A DNA stretch of 64,000 bases from Actinoplanes teichomyceticus ATCC 31121. GTDB taxonomy: Bacteria > Actinomycetota > Actinomycetes > Mycobacteriales > Micromonosporaceae. The first letter of the stretch is position 1. Each line of letters starts with the position of its first letter. Below the pieces are notes generated by a model. That model was not told where the DNA came from. It worked only from the letters and a program-made list of their open reading frames with translations, and made no database searches. Positions 1-7,585 of the stretch are shown here, in pieces. Both the position numbers and the translations under genes were made by a program. Location: NCBI RefSeq assembly GCF_003711105.1, contig NZ_CP023865.1, positions 6,803,001 to 6,867,000 of the forward strand, given 5' to 3'.

Positions 1-365
1 TCCCGGAAGTCGCGCAGGTCCGCCTGCAGCGTGGCGGCGGTCTCCGCCTGGCTCTCGCCCGCCGGGGCCAGCCGGATGTCGGCGTCGGCCCGGACGAGGT
101 CGTCGTGCACCGCGCGCACCAGGGCGGCGGGCAGCACACCTGAGGCGGCCAGCTCCCCGGCACGCTTGGTCAACGGCGTGGACACCCGGTCATGGCCCCC
201 GAAGACCAGATCGCCGAAGCCGGCGAGGCCGGCGGCCCGGAATTCAGGGAGTTCGGTGACGCACCCGGTACCGGGCACCAGGCCGGCACGCAGGGCTGAA
301 GCTCCGACAATGCTGGTCACCGCGACGCTACCGCGCCCGCCGACCAACCAGACACCCACAGTCAT
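1..365 (-). CDS. Myo-inositol-1-phosphate synthase-like protein (N-terminal part, runs off the window)
   Basis: This is a leftward gene whose first 121 codons lie in the window. The ATG at 365 follows GGAGG by a few bases. The protein begins MTVGVWLVGGRGSVAVTSIV, a Rossmann nucleotide-binding turn (GGRGSVA), and then reads GCVTELPEF and LVFGGHD, which resemble the N-terminus of NAD-dependent inositol-3-phosphate synthases. That enzyme family makes myo-inositol-1-phosphate from glucose-6-phosphate. The family call rests on pattern memory and only the first third is visible. An ABC importer and a Gfo/Idh dehydrogenase upstream on the same strand suggest inositol or a related cyclitol as the theme, although 452 bases separate this gene from them. 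Another NAD-dependent sugar-phosphate enzyme remains possible. Confidence 0.55.
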   Translation of the reverse strand, partial: MTVGVWLVGGRGSVAVTSIVGASALRAGLVPGTGCVTELPEFRAAGLAGFGDLVFGGHDRVSTPLTKRAGELAASGVLPAALVRAVHDDLVRADADIRLAPAGESQAETAATLQADLRDFR

Positions 366-817
366 GGATCCTCCGAAAGCGCAGCTGCGGCGATGGTGGA
401 GAGGGGCCCCGCCCGCACGCCGCCCGGTCACCTGTCGCGGCACGGAAGTCGGCGGTATCAGCACCGCCACGAGTGCGGCGGCGTACGGGCAGGGCTGGCA
501 GGCCGAGCCGGGTGGCGGCCCGGCCGGCCCGCCGTCGACACCGAGCCCGGCCGTCTCGGCTGGGCCGGTCGGTGATGGTGGAGAACAGGGTTGGCCGGCA
601 ACGGCGTACCGAGCCGTCCCGGTGGTCGCCCGGTGCGGACCGGGAATCCCGTCCGAGCCGCATCGCGGGTGAACCACCCGGCCGCCGACCGTCCGGACGG
701 CCGGGGCGCAACCGGGTCCGGACCCTCGTGGAACGACGGCCGAGAAGGATGAAGGGAATCGCTGATTGTCGTCGCCGCCGGCACGAACGCGGCGGCTTGC
801 CGGCCGCGAGGGGCCGG
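366..817. other. Gene-free stretch upstream of the synthase-like gene
   Basis: No reading frame here has a plausible start, ribosome binding site and recognisable protein. The open frames crossing it are GC-driven shadows. It must hold the promoter of the leftward gene starting at 365 if that gene is not read through from the operon to its right. I see no clear promoter hexamers or strong hairpin. Confidence 0.5.
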
Positions 818-2038
818 TCAGGCGATGGCCTCGGTCGGGGCCGACTTCACCTCCAACCATGTCGAGCCCAGCTGCGCGGAGCGTACGACGGCATCGAGGA
901 CGAGCTGCACCTGCAGGGCGTCGGCGAACGAAGGCGCCACGTCCGCCCCGGTGGCGATCGCCTCGATCAGGTCGCGTGCCTGGTGGGTGAAGGAGTGCTC
1001 GTAGCCGATGAGGTGGCCGGGAGGCCACCATCCGGACATGTACGGATGGGTGGGTTCGGTGACGAGGATGCGGGTGAAGCCCTGCTCCGCGGCGGGGAGG
1101 GTGGCGTCGTAGAACTCGAGCTCGTTCATGCGCTCGAAGTCGAAGACGAGGGACCCCCGCGAACCGTTGATCTCCACTCGCAGCCCGTTCTTACGGCCGG
1201 TGGCGAATCGGGTCGCCTCGTAGGTGGCGATCGCCCCGCCGTCCAGCCGGGCCAGGAACAGCGCGGCGTCATCGACGGTGACCTCGCCCCGGCCTGCCGG
1301 TCCGCCCCCGGAGCCATCGCTCGCCGCGGCGCTCAGGCCGCTCGACGCTCCCGGCAGCGGCCGGTGCTTGACGAACGTCTCGGTCAGCGCGCTGACTCCG
1401 GCGATGCGCTGACCGACGACGTACTGGGTGAGGTCGATGATGTGCGCACCGATGTCACCCAGGGCGCCGGAGCCCGCCTTGTCCTTCTGCAGCCGCCAGA
1501 CCAGCGGGAACTCCGGATCGGTGATCCAGTCCTGGAGGTACACCGCGCGAACGTGCCGGATCTCGCCGAGCCGCCCCTCGGCGATCATGCGGCGCATCAG
1601 GCTGACGGCGGGCACCCGTCGGTAGTTGAAGCCACACATCGACCGCACGCCGAGCGCGGCGGCCCGGGCCGCCGCGGCGGCCATGGCCTGGGCCTCGTCG
1701 AGCGTGTTGGCCAACGGTTTCTCGCACAGTACGTGCTTGCCAGCGTCCAGGGCTGCGATCGCGATCTCGGCGTGGCTGTCACCGGGCGTGCAGATGTCGA
1801 TGAGGTCGACGTCGTCACGGGCGACGAGCGCTCGCCAGTCACTCGTGTGCTCCTGCCAGCCGAGCTGGGCCGCCGCCTCGGCGACCTTCGCCTCGCCCCG
1901 GCCGCAGACGACAGCCATCCGGGCCTGCATCGGCAGGTCGAAGACACGGTTCACGGTGCGCCACGCCTGTGAGTGCGCGGTTCCCATGAACGCGTAGCCG
2001 ATCATGCCGACCCGCAGATCCGTGGTGTGCGTGGACAA
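818..2038 (-). CDS. Gfo/Idh/MocA family NAD(P)-dependent dehydrogenase
   Basis: A 406-residue oxidoreductase. The N-terminus (LRVGMIGYAFMGTAHSQAW) is a Rossmann NAD(P) fold, followed by DVDLIDICTPGDSHAEIA and the conserved active-site stretch HVLCEKPLANTLDEA with the EKP lysine. The C-terminal half has the family's alpha/beta dimer domain, including a GDIGAHIIDL segment. Such enzymes oxidise the C1 or ring hydroxyl of sugars and inositols. The start is a TTG at 2038, placed seven bases after GGGGAG. It lies 21 bases after the binding-protein gene and is probably the last gene of that operon. The substrate is not visible from sequence; inositol or an inositol-like sugar is an inference from the neighbouring synthase-like gene. 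Confidence 0.85.
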   Translation of the reverse strand: MSTHTTDLRVGMIGYAFMGTAHSQAWRTVNRVFDLPMQARMAVVCGRGEAKVAEAAAQLGWQEHTSDWRALVARDDVDLIDICTPGDSHAEIAIAALDAGKHVLCEKPLANTLDEAQAMAAAAARAAALGVRSMCGFNYRRVPAVSLMRRMIAEGRLGEIRHVRAVYLQDWITDPEFPLVWRLQKDKAGSGALGDIGAHIIDLTQYVVGQRIAGVSALTETFVKHRPLPGASSGLSAAASDGSGGGPAGRGEVTVDDAALFLARLDGGAIATYEATRFATGRKNGLRVEINGSRGSLVFDFERMNELEFYDATLPAAEQGFTRILVTEPTHPYMSGWWPPGHLIGYEHSFTHQARDLIEAIATGADVAPSFADALQVQLVLDAVVRSAQLGSTWLEVKSAPTEAIA

Positions 2039-2059
2039 GATGGGTCTCCCCCCGTGCGA

Positions 2060-3112
2060 TCAGAACCCGAACTTGAGGTACTTGCTCGCGTTCTCTTTGG
2101 TGATGGTTTCGGAGGCGAGGACAAGTTCCTTCGGCACCTGAAGCTCCACGAGGTCCGCCATGCCCTTGTTCTGGCCGATCAGTCGGGCCAGCGAGATGGC
2201 CGAGGACGCCATCGACGGGCTGTAGGTGACCGTCGCCTTGAGCGGCGTGTTGTCGGTCTGGATGTCCCCCATGGCCTTCTTCGAGCCCGCGCCGCCGACC
2301 ATGATGAACTCCTTGCGGCCGGCCTGGTTGGCCGCCGCAAGCACGCCGATACCCTGGTCGTCGTCGTGATTCCAGAGCGCGTCCAGCTTGGGCAGTGCTT
2401 GCAGCAGCTGGCTCGCCGCCCGCTGCCCGGTGTCGGCCGTGAACTCCGCGGGCACCCGGCGCTGCACCTTGAAACCCGCCGCGTTCAGGGTGTCCGCGAA
2501 GCCCTTCGACCGCTCCTGGGTCAGCTCCAGCGAGTCGATGCCGGGGATCTCGCCGATGACCGGGCTGCTGACGCCCCTGGCCTTCATCTGGGCGATGATG
2601 TAGGCCGCCGCGGCCACGCCCATGCCGTAGTTGTCGCCCTTGATCTGGGTGCGGTAGGCACGGGCATCGGGGAACGCCCGGTCGAGGTTGACCACGGGTA
2701 TGCCGGCCGCCATCGCTTCGAGGCCGAAAGCGTTGAGCTCCTTGCCGTCGTGCGGCAGCAGGACGATCACCTGGGGCTTCTGCGCGATCAGCGTGGACAG
2801 GGCCGCACGCTGGGCCGCGGCGTCAGCTCCGGCCTCGACGGACTTGAATTCCACATCGGTGTACGTTGCGGCCTGCGCCTTGGCGTTGTTGGTGATCGCC
2901 GCGATCCAGCCGTGGTCGGCCGCCGGAGCGGAGAAGCCGATGACCACCTTCTCGCCCGGTGCGGCGTTACCGCCGGCCGCGACGTCCTTGGTCTGCGCCT
3001 GAGTGGGCTGGGCTTCGTTGCTGGTGCATGCGGTGAGGAACGTACCGGCGCCCAGAGCCGCGCCGCCGAGCAACAGTCGGCGCCGCGACAGGTCGCGACT
3101 GTGCTGTGACAT
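2060..3112 (-). CDS. Sugar ABC transporter substrate-binding lipoprotein (RbsB/periplasmic-binding-protein type I)
   Basis: A 350-residue binding protein. The signal region carries a twin-arginine motif (LSRRRLLLGG) followed by a lipobox ending LTAC, so it looks like a Tat-exported lipoprotein anchored outside the membrane. The mature part shows the type I binding-protein pattern KVVIGFSAPAADHGWIAAI, VIVLLPHDGKELNAF and IPVVNLDRAF, as in ribose, galactose and inositol binders. AGGAGA lies four bases before the ATG at 3112. It sits between permease and dehydrogenase, completing a CUT2-type importer with the ATPase and permease to its right. The ligand is unknown. Confidence 0.88.
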   Translation of the reverse strand: MSQHSRDLSRRRLLLGGAALGAGTFLTACTSNEAQPTQAQTKDVAAGGNAAPGEKVVIGFSAPAADHGWIAAITNNAKAQAATYTDVEFKSVEAGADAAAQRAALSTLIAQKPQVIVLLPHDGKELNAFGLEAMAAGIPVVNLDRAFPDARAYRTQIKGDNYGMGVAAAAYIIAQMKARGVSSPVIGEIPGIDSLELTQERSKGFADTLNAAGFKVQRRVPAEFTADTGQRAASQLLQALPKLDALWNHDDDQGIGVLAAANQAGRKEFIMVGGAGSKKAMGDIQTDNTPLKATVTYSPSMASSAISLARLIGQNKGMADLVELQVPKELVLASETITKENASKYLKFGF

Positions 3113-3214
3113 GACTTCTCCTGAATCAAATCGGTGTGCGAAAAGGACAGATGCGGGGTGTGCGGGACCCGGCGACCGTCCGGCCGGACGGTCACCAGGA
3201 AGTTCGCGCGGTGC

Positions 3215-4330
3215 TCAGGTGGTGCGGGTCAGCTTGTTGCGGGCGAGGAACCGGGTGATCGCCTTGAAGCGGAACTGCTGCACCAGGACCGCGGCGATGA
3301 TGATGCCGCCCTTGACCATGTTCTGCGCCTCGGTGGACAGGCCGTTGATGGCGAACAGGTTGGTGATCGTGGCGAAGATGATCACGCCGAGCAGTGATCC
3401 GACGATCGTTCCGCGACCTCCACTCAGCAGCGTTCCGCCGATGATCGCGGCGGCGATCGCGTCCAGTTCGTACAGGTTGGCCATGGCGGCCTGGGCCGAG
3501 GTCCCCTGGGAGGTCAGCATGATCGCGGCAATGCCACAGCACAGCCCCGACAGCGCGTACAGCAGTACGGTGTGCCGCTTGACGTTGATGCCGGCGAGCC
3601 GCGCCGCCTCGACATTGCCGCCGACCGCCACCGTGCGCCGGCCGAACGTCGTGCGGTTGAGCAGCACCCAGCCGGCCGTGACGACCGCCGCCAGGATGTA
3701 GACCAGCAGCGGGATGCCCAGTACCTTGCTGCTTGCGATGTCGTTGATGACGGCGTTCGTGGACACCTGGGTCTGCTTGTTGGAGATCTGGGCGGCCAGG
3801 CCCCGCGCGGCCACCAGCATCGCGAGGGTGGCGATGAAGGGCACCAGCCTGCCGTACGAGATCAGCAGGCCGTTGATGAGACCGACCACCACCGCGACGA
3901 CGATCGCGGTGAAGATCATGCCGGCGGCGCCGTAACTCTGCGTGGCCACCGTCGTGGCCCACACTCCGGCCAGGGCCACGATCGCCCCGACCGACAGGTC
4001 GATGCCACCGCCGATGATGACGAAGGTCATCCCGACCGTGACGACGCCGATCACCGAGGCGAGCTGGAGGATCGACAGGAAGTTGTTCCACACCCACGTC
4101 GAGTCGCTGTAGAGCTCGGCTTGGGTGATGGCGCCGATCGCGACCAGCGCTATCAGCACCGCGACGAGGACGAGGTTGCGCTTGGCCGACTCGCCGCCGT
4201 CACCGCCCAGCCACCCCCTGCGGCTGCTGGCACCGCCCGGTGCCGCGGCCGCGGCACCCGCCCGGTCCACCGGGGGCGACTGCGCCGGAGGTCCCGGCGC
4301 GGCGGTTCCCGTGCCATCGCTGATGGTCAT
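3215..4330 (-). CDS. Sugar ABC transporter permease (RbsC-like, CUT2 family)
   Basis: A 371-residue membrane protein with a polar, alanine/proline-rich N-terminal tail of about 55 residues and then 8 to 10 hydrophobic helices. The segments VGMTFVIIGGGIDLSVGAIVAL and AIIGGTLLSGGRGTIVGSLLG are hallmarks of the ribose/xylose permease family. It forms the membrane channel of the importer. Its ATG overlaps the stop of the ATPase gene (ATGA, 4327-4330), so translation is probably coupled. The long tail is longer than usual for the family and has no recognised role. Confidence 0.9.
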   Translation of the reverse strand: MTISDGTGTAAPGPPAQSPPVDRAGAAAAAPGGASSRRGWLGGDGGESAKRNLVLVAVLIALVAIGAITQAELYSDSTWVWNNFLSILQLASVIGVVTVGMTFVIIGGGIDLSVGAIVALAGVWATTVATQSYGAAGMIFTAIVVAVVVGLINGLLISYGRLVPFIATLAMLVAARGLAAQISNKQTQVSTNAVINDIASSKVLGIPLLVYILAAVVTAGWVLLNRTTFGRRTVAVGGNVEAARLAGINVKRHTVLLYALSGLCCGIAAIMLTSQGTSAQAAMANLYELDAIAAAIIGGTLLSGGRGTIVGSLLGVIIFATITNLFAINGLSTEAQNMVKGGIIIAAVLVQQFRFKAITRFLARNKLTRTT

Positions 4331-5883
4331 ACCGGCGTACCTTCCATGAGCGACCCCGCCATGACGAGGCCGAGCACCGTGTCTTCATCCAGGTCGGTGG
4401 CGGGCGCCGCGCGGATCACGCGGCCCTCCCGCATCACCAGCACGCGGTCTGCCAGGCCGAGGACCTCCGGTACCTCGCTGGAGACCAGCAGCACGCCGAC
4501 GCCGTCGTCGGCCAGGCGGCGGATCACCCGGTAGAGCTCCGCGCGCGCGCCCACATCGACACCCCGGGTCGGCTCGTCCAGCAGCAGCACCCGGGTGTCC
4601 CCGAGCAGCCACCGGCCGACGACCACCTTCTGCTGGTTGCCGCCGGACAGCGTGCCCGCAGGACGGCCGACGTCACGCGGGCGCAGGTCCAGTGACCGCG
4701 CCACACGGTCGGACTCGTCACGTTCACGCTTGGCGTTGGTGAACCCGGCCCGCGCGAGCTGCGAGAAGGTGGCCAGGGTCATGTTGCGGTAGATGGGCTC
4801 ACGCAGCAGCAGCGCCTGGCTCTTGCGTTCCTCGGGCGCCATTCCCATCCCGGCGCGTACCGCCGCCCGGACGTTTCCCGCAGCCAGTTGCCGGCCGGCC
4901 AGTTCCACGGTCCCCGCGTCGGCCCGCCGGGCCCCGTAGATCGTCTCCAGCAGTTCGGAACGGCCGGACCCGACGAGTCCGGCGATCCCCACGATCTCCC
5001 CCGCGCCCACGGTCAGCGAGACATCGGTGAACTCACCGGCGCGGCCGAGGCCCTTCACCCGCAGCAACATGTCGCGCTCCGGCGTGGCGACGGCCCGCGG
5101 CGGGAAGACGTACTCGATGGTGCGCCCGGTCATCCGGCTCACCAGTTCGCTGGTCGGGGTGTCGGCGGCCGGAAGGTTGGCCGCCGTCGTCCGGCCGTCC
5201 TTGAGGACGGTCACCCGGTCGCCGATGGCCCGGATCTCCTCGAGCCGGTGCGAGATGTACACCACGGCGATGCCTTGGGCGGTCAGCTCCCGGATGATGC
5301 GGAAGAGGTTGTCGACCTCGTCGTGGGCCAGGACCGCACTGGGCTCGTCCATGACGAGCAGGCGCGCGTCGTGCGAGAGCGCCCGGGCCATGCTGACGAT
5401 CTGCTTGCCGGCGGCCTGCAACGCGTGCACCATGCGGCGGGGGCGGATCTCGCCGTGCCCCAGTCTGCCGAGGATGTCGCTGGTACGGGCGGTCATGCTC
5501 CGGCGCCGGACGAATCCGGCCCGGCGCGGTTCGTGCCCGAGGAAGACGTTCTCGGCGACGGAGAGGTCCTCCACCAGGTCGAGTTCCTGGTAGATGGTGG
5601 CGATGCCGGCGTTCATCGCGGCCTGCGGGTTGGCGAACGTGACCGGCTGCCCGAGCCATTCGACCGTGCCCGAGTCCGGGCGGTGTACCCCGGAGAGCAC
5701 CTTGATCAGGGTTGACTTGCCGGCCCCGTTCTGGCCGAGCAAACAGTGCACCTCGCCGGCCCGGACTTCCAACTGCACGCTGTCGAGTGCACGGACGCCG
5801 GGGAAGGTCTTGACTACGTCCGTCAGCCGTAGGACGACGTCCTGCCCGTTCGCGCCGGATGTGGCGGCGTCGGGGGCGTTCAC
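4327..5883 (-). CDS. Sugar ABC transporter ATP-binding protein (RbsA/MglA-like, two ABC domains)
   Basis: A 518-residue tandem ATPase, the usual size for this family. The first domain has Walker A GQNGAGKSTLIK and Walker B LLVMDEPSAVL. The second has the degenerate GLVGSGRSELLE loop typical of RbsA, the signature LSGGNQQKVVVGRWL and Walker B VLLLDEPTRGVD. The start is a GTG at 5883 in a GTGA overlap with the regulator gene's stop; the open frame extends further upstream into that gene but the extension is not family-like. It energises import through the permease at 3215-4330. Confidence 0.92.
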   Translation of the reverse strand: MNAPDAATSGANGQDVVLRLTDVVKTFPGVRALDSVQLEVRAGEVHCLLGQNGAGKSTLIKVLSGVHRPDSGTVEWLGQPVTFANPQAAMNAGIATIYQELDLVEDLSVAENVFLGHEPRRAGFVRRRSMTARTSDILGRLGHGEIRPRRMVHALQAAGKQIVSMARALSHDARLLVMDEPSAVLAHDEVDNLFRIIRELTAQGIAVVYISHRLEEIRAIGDRVTVLKDGRTTAANLPAADTPTSELVSRMTGRTIEYVFPPRAVATPERDMLLRVKGLGRAGEFTDVSLTVGAGEIVGIAGLVGSGRSELLETIYGARRADAGTVELAGRQLAAGNVRAAVRAGMGMAPEERKSQALLLREPIYRNMTLATFSQLARAGFTNAKRERDESDRVARSLDLRPRDVGRPAGTLSGGNQQKVVVGRWLLGDTRVLLLDEPTRGVDVGARAELYRVIRRLADDGVGVLLVSSEVPEVLGLADRVLVMREGRVIRAAPATDLDEDTVLGLVMAGSLMEGTPV

Positions 5884-7061
5884 GACGCCTGCTCGAACGC
5901 GGCGTGGCTGGCCAGCACGGCGGCGCCGGTGACACCCGCGCGAGCACCGAGCTCGGACAGGACGACCGGGAGATTGCCGGTGGCCAGTGGTAATGAGCGC
6001 CGGTAGACCGCGCTGCGGATCTCCGCCAGCAGGATGTGGCCCAACTGAGCGAGTCCTCCTCCTATGACGATCATCGACGGGTTGGTGAAACTGACCAGTG
6101 CGGCGAGCACGGACCCGATCCGATGCCCGCCGTCTCGGATGAGCTTGATGCACGCCACGTCTCCCTCGGCCGCGCCGTCGGCGACGTCGCGGGCGGTGAG
6201 CGGGTTGCCGGCGGCGAGCCGCTCGGCGAGCGCGGGAGAGGCGCCGGAACGCGCGGCGGTCATGGCGTCACGGGCCAGCGCGGCGCCGCTGAACACCGCC
6301 TCCAGGCAGCCGACGTTGCCGCACGAGCACATGGGACCCTGCTGATCGACCTGGATGTGGCCGATGTCGCCGGCACAGCCGTCGGTGCCCCGGTAGACGT
6401 CACCGGACAGGTGGATGCCGCACCCTATTCCGGTGCCGATCTTGACGAACAGGAAGTCGTCGACGCTGTGCGCCACTCCCCCGTGCCGCTCGCCGATCGC
6501 CATGATGTTGACGTCGTTGTCCACCACGGTGGGGCAGCCGTGCTCGCGAGTCATCAACTCACGCACCGGGAAGCGATCCCAGCCCGGCATGATCGGCGGA
6601 GAGACGGGAACGCCGTCGCGGAAGCTGACCGGTCCGGGCACGCCGACGCCGATGGCATCGAGTCGTTCATAGGCGCCGTCCGCCCGGGCCTTGGCCAACA
6701 GCTCGCTGACGCGGTGCAGGATCGCCTTGGGCCCCGATCGGATGTCGGCCGCCTCGGTGTAGGCCGCGACCGGCTCGAGGCGGCCGTTGGTGACCTCGAC
6801 GTCGATCGAGCTGGCCCCCAGGTCCACCGCGGCGAAATGCAGCCGCGGATGCAGCTCGACCAGGGTGGAGCGTCGCCCGCCGCGGGAGGCGGCCATACCG
6901 GCCTCGGCCAGATACTCCGCCGCGACCAGGCGTTCGACTTCGGTGAGCAGCCGCGGCCGAGTCACTTCCAGGCGGTCGGCCAGCTCGGCCCGGGAGAGCG
7001 GCCCCTCGTCGCGCAGCAGCTGGAGCAGCCGCAGGTAGGGGGGTTCGACCGTCATGCGCAC
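5880..7061 (-). CDS. ROK family transcriptional regulator
   Basis: A protein of about 393 residues with an N-terminal winged helix-turn-helix (LLQLLRDEGPLSRAELADRLEVTRPRL) and a C-terminal ROK sugar-kinase-like domain. The domain has the ATP/sugar-fold glycines (FAAVDLGASSIDVEV, IGTGIGCGIHL) and the zinc motif CSCGNVGCLE. NagC/XylR-type ROK proteins repress uptake operons and let go when the sugar is bound. It is the first gene of the leftward operon and overlaps the ATPase gene, so it probably controls its own operon. The GTG at 7061 lies six bases from GGAGG; an ATG two codons later at 7055 is the alternative start. Confidence 0.87.
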   Translation of the reverse strand: MRMTVEPPYLRLLQLLRDEGPLSRAELADRLEVTRPRLLTEVERLVAAEYLAEAGMAASRGGRRSTLVELHPRLHFAAVDLGASSIDVEVTNGRLEPVAAYTEAADIRSGPKAILHRVSELLAKARADGAYERLDAIGVGVPGPVSFRDGVPVSPPIMPGWDRFPVRELMTREHGCPTVVDNDVNIMAIGERHGGVAHSVDDFLFVKIGTGIGCGIHLSGDVYRGTDGCAGDIGHIQVDQQGPMCSCGNVGCLEAVFSGAALARDAMTAARSGASPALAERLAAGNPLTARDVADGAAEGDVACIKLIRDGGHRIGSVLAALVSFTNPSMIVIGGGLAQLGHILLAEIRSAVYRRSLPLATGNLPVVLSELGARAGVTGAAVLASHAAFEQAS

Positions 7062-7585
7062 GCGCAACCTCCGGATCCGCACGCCGCCGGCGTGGTGTCT
7101 CACTGGTGGTGACATCGAGGTCGTCGATGTGTTACTTGCGACACACAGTAGAAGTCATCGAAGGCCGTGTCTATATCTTCTACAAGATCCGCATGAAACT
7201 TTTGCCTAGAAATGCAAAAGGCTGAGCTCACACCGACAAGAAGTCGCCCCTTGACCGCCGAAGTCGTCCGCAACACGACAGCGGGCGGACGCGACGACCC
7301 ATCGAGACCGCCAGACGTCCGCCCGCCAAAACCCTCAACGCTGTACATCACGGCCATCGATGTCAAGGACAGGCCGACACAAAGTCCTGAAGCGACCTAA
7401 CTTTTAGCTGACATGGAAAAAGTTGAGCAACATATAGATGAACTTGTAGACGTCGTAATCGAAGTTCCCTACCGTTTCCGGCGAAACACGGTCTGTGTCG
7501 CGGGCACGCCAAGCCACCTCCCGAGCACGCCGATCGCGGCGCTGCCCCCGCGTGCCCGAAAGCTGCCGAACCATAGGAGAACTTG
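7062..7585. promoter_or_regulatory. Divergent control region with three inverted repeats
   Basis: This region separates the leftward ROK operon from the rightward secreted-protein gene and is clearly less GC-rich than its surroundings. Three perfect 7-bp inverted repeats stand out. GTAGAAG (7148-7154) pairs with CTTCTAC (7177-7183), CTTTTGC (7199-7205) pairs with GCAAAAG (7214-7220), and AACTTTT (7399-7405) pairs with AAAAGTT (7418-7424). ROK repressors commonly bind A/T-flanked dyads, so these are candidate operators, but no binding is shown here. Confidence 0.5.

Noticed and set aside
473..1972. A 499-codon rightward frame
   Set aside because: It is antisense to the clear Gfo/Idh dehydrogenase and has the base composition of a shadow frame.
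4327..6153. A longer N-terminus for the ABC ATPase
   Set aside because: The extra 90 residues overlap the ROK gene and are not family-like; GTG at 5883 in a GTGA overlap fits.
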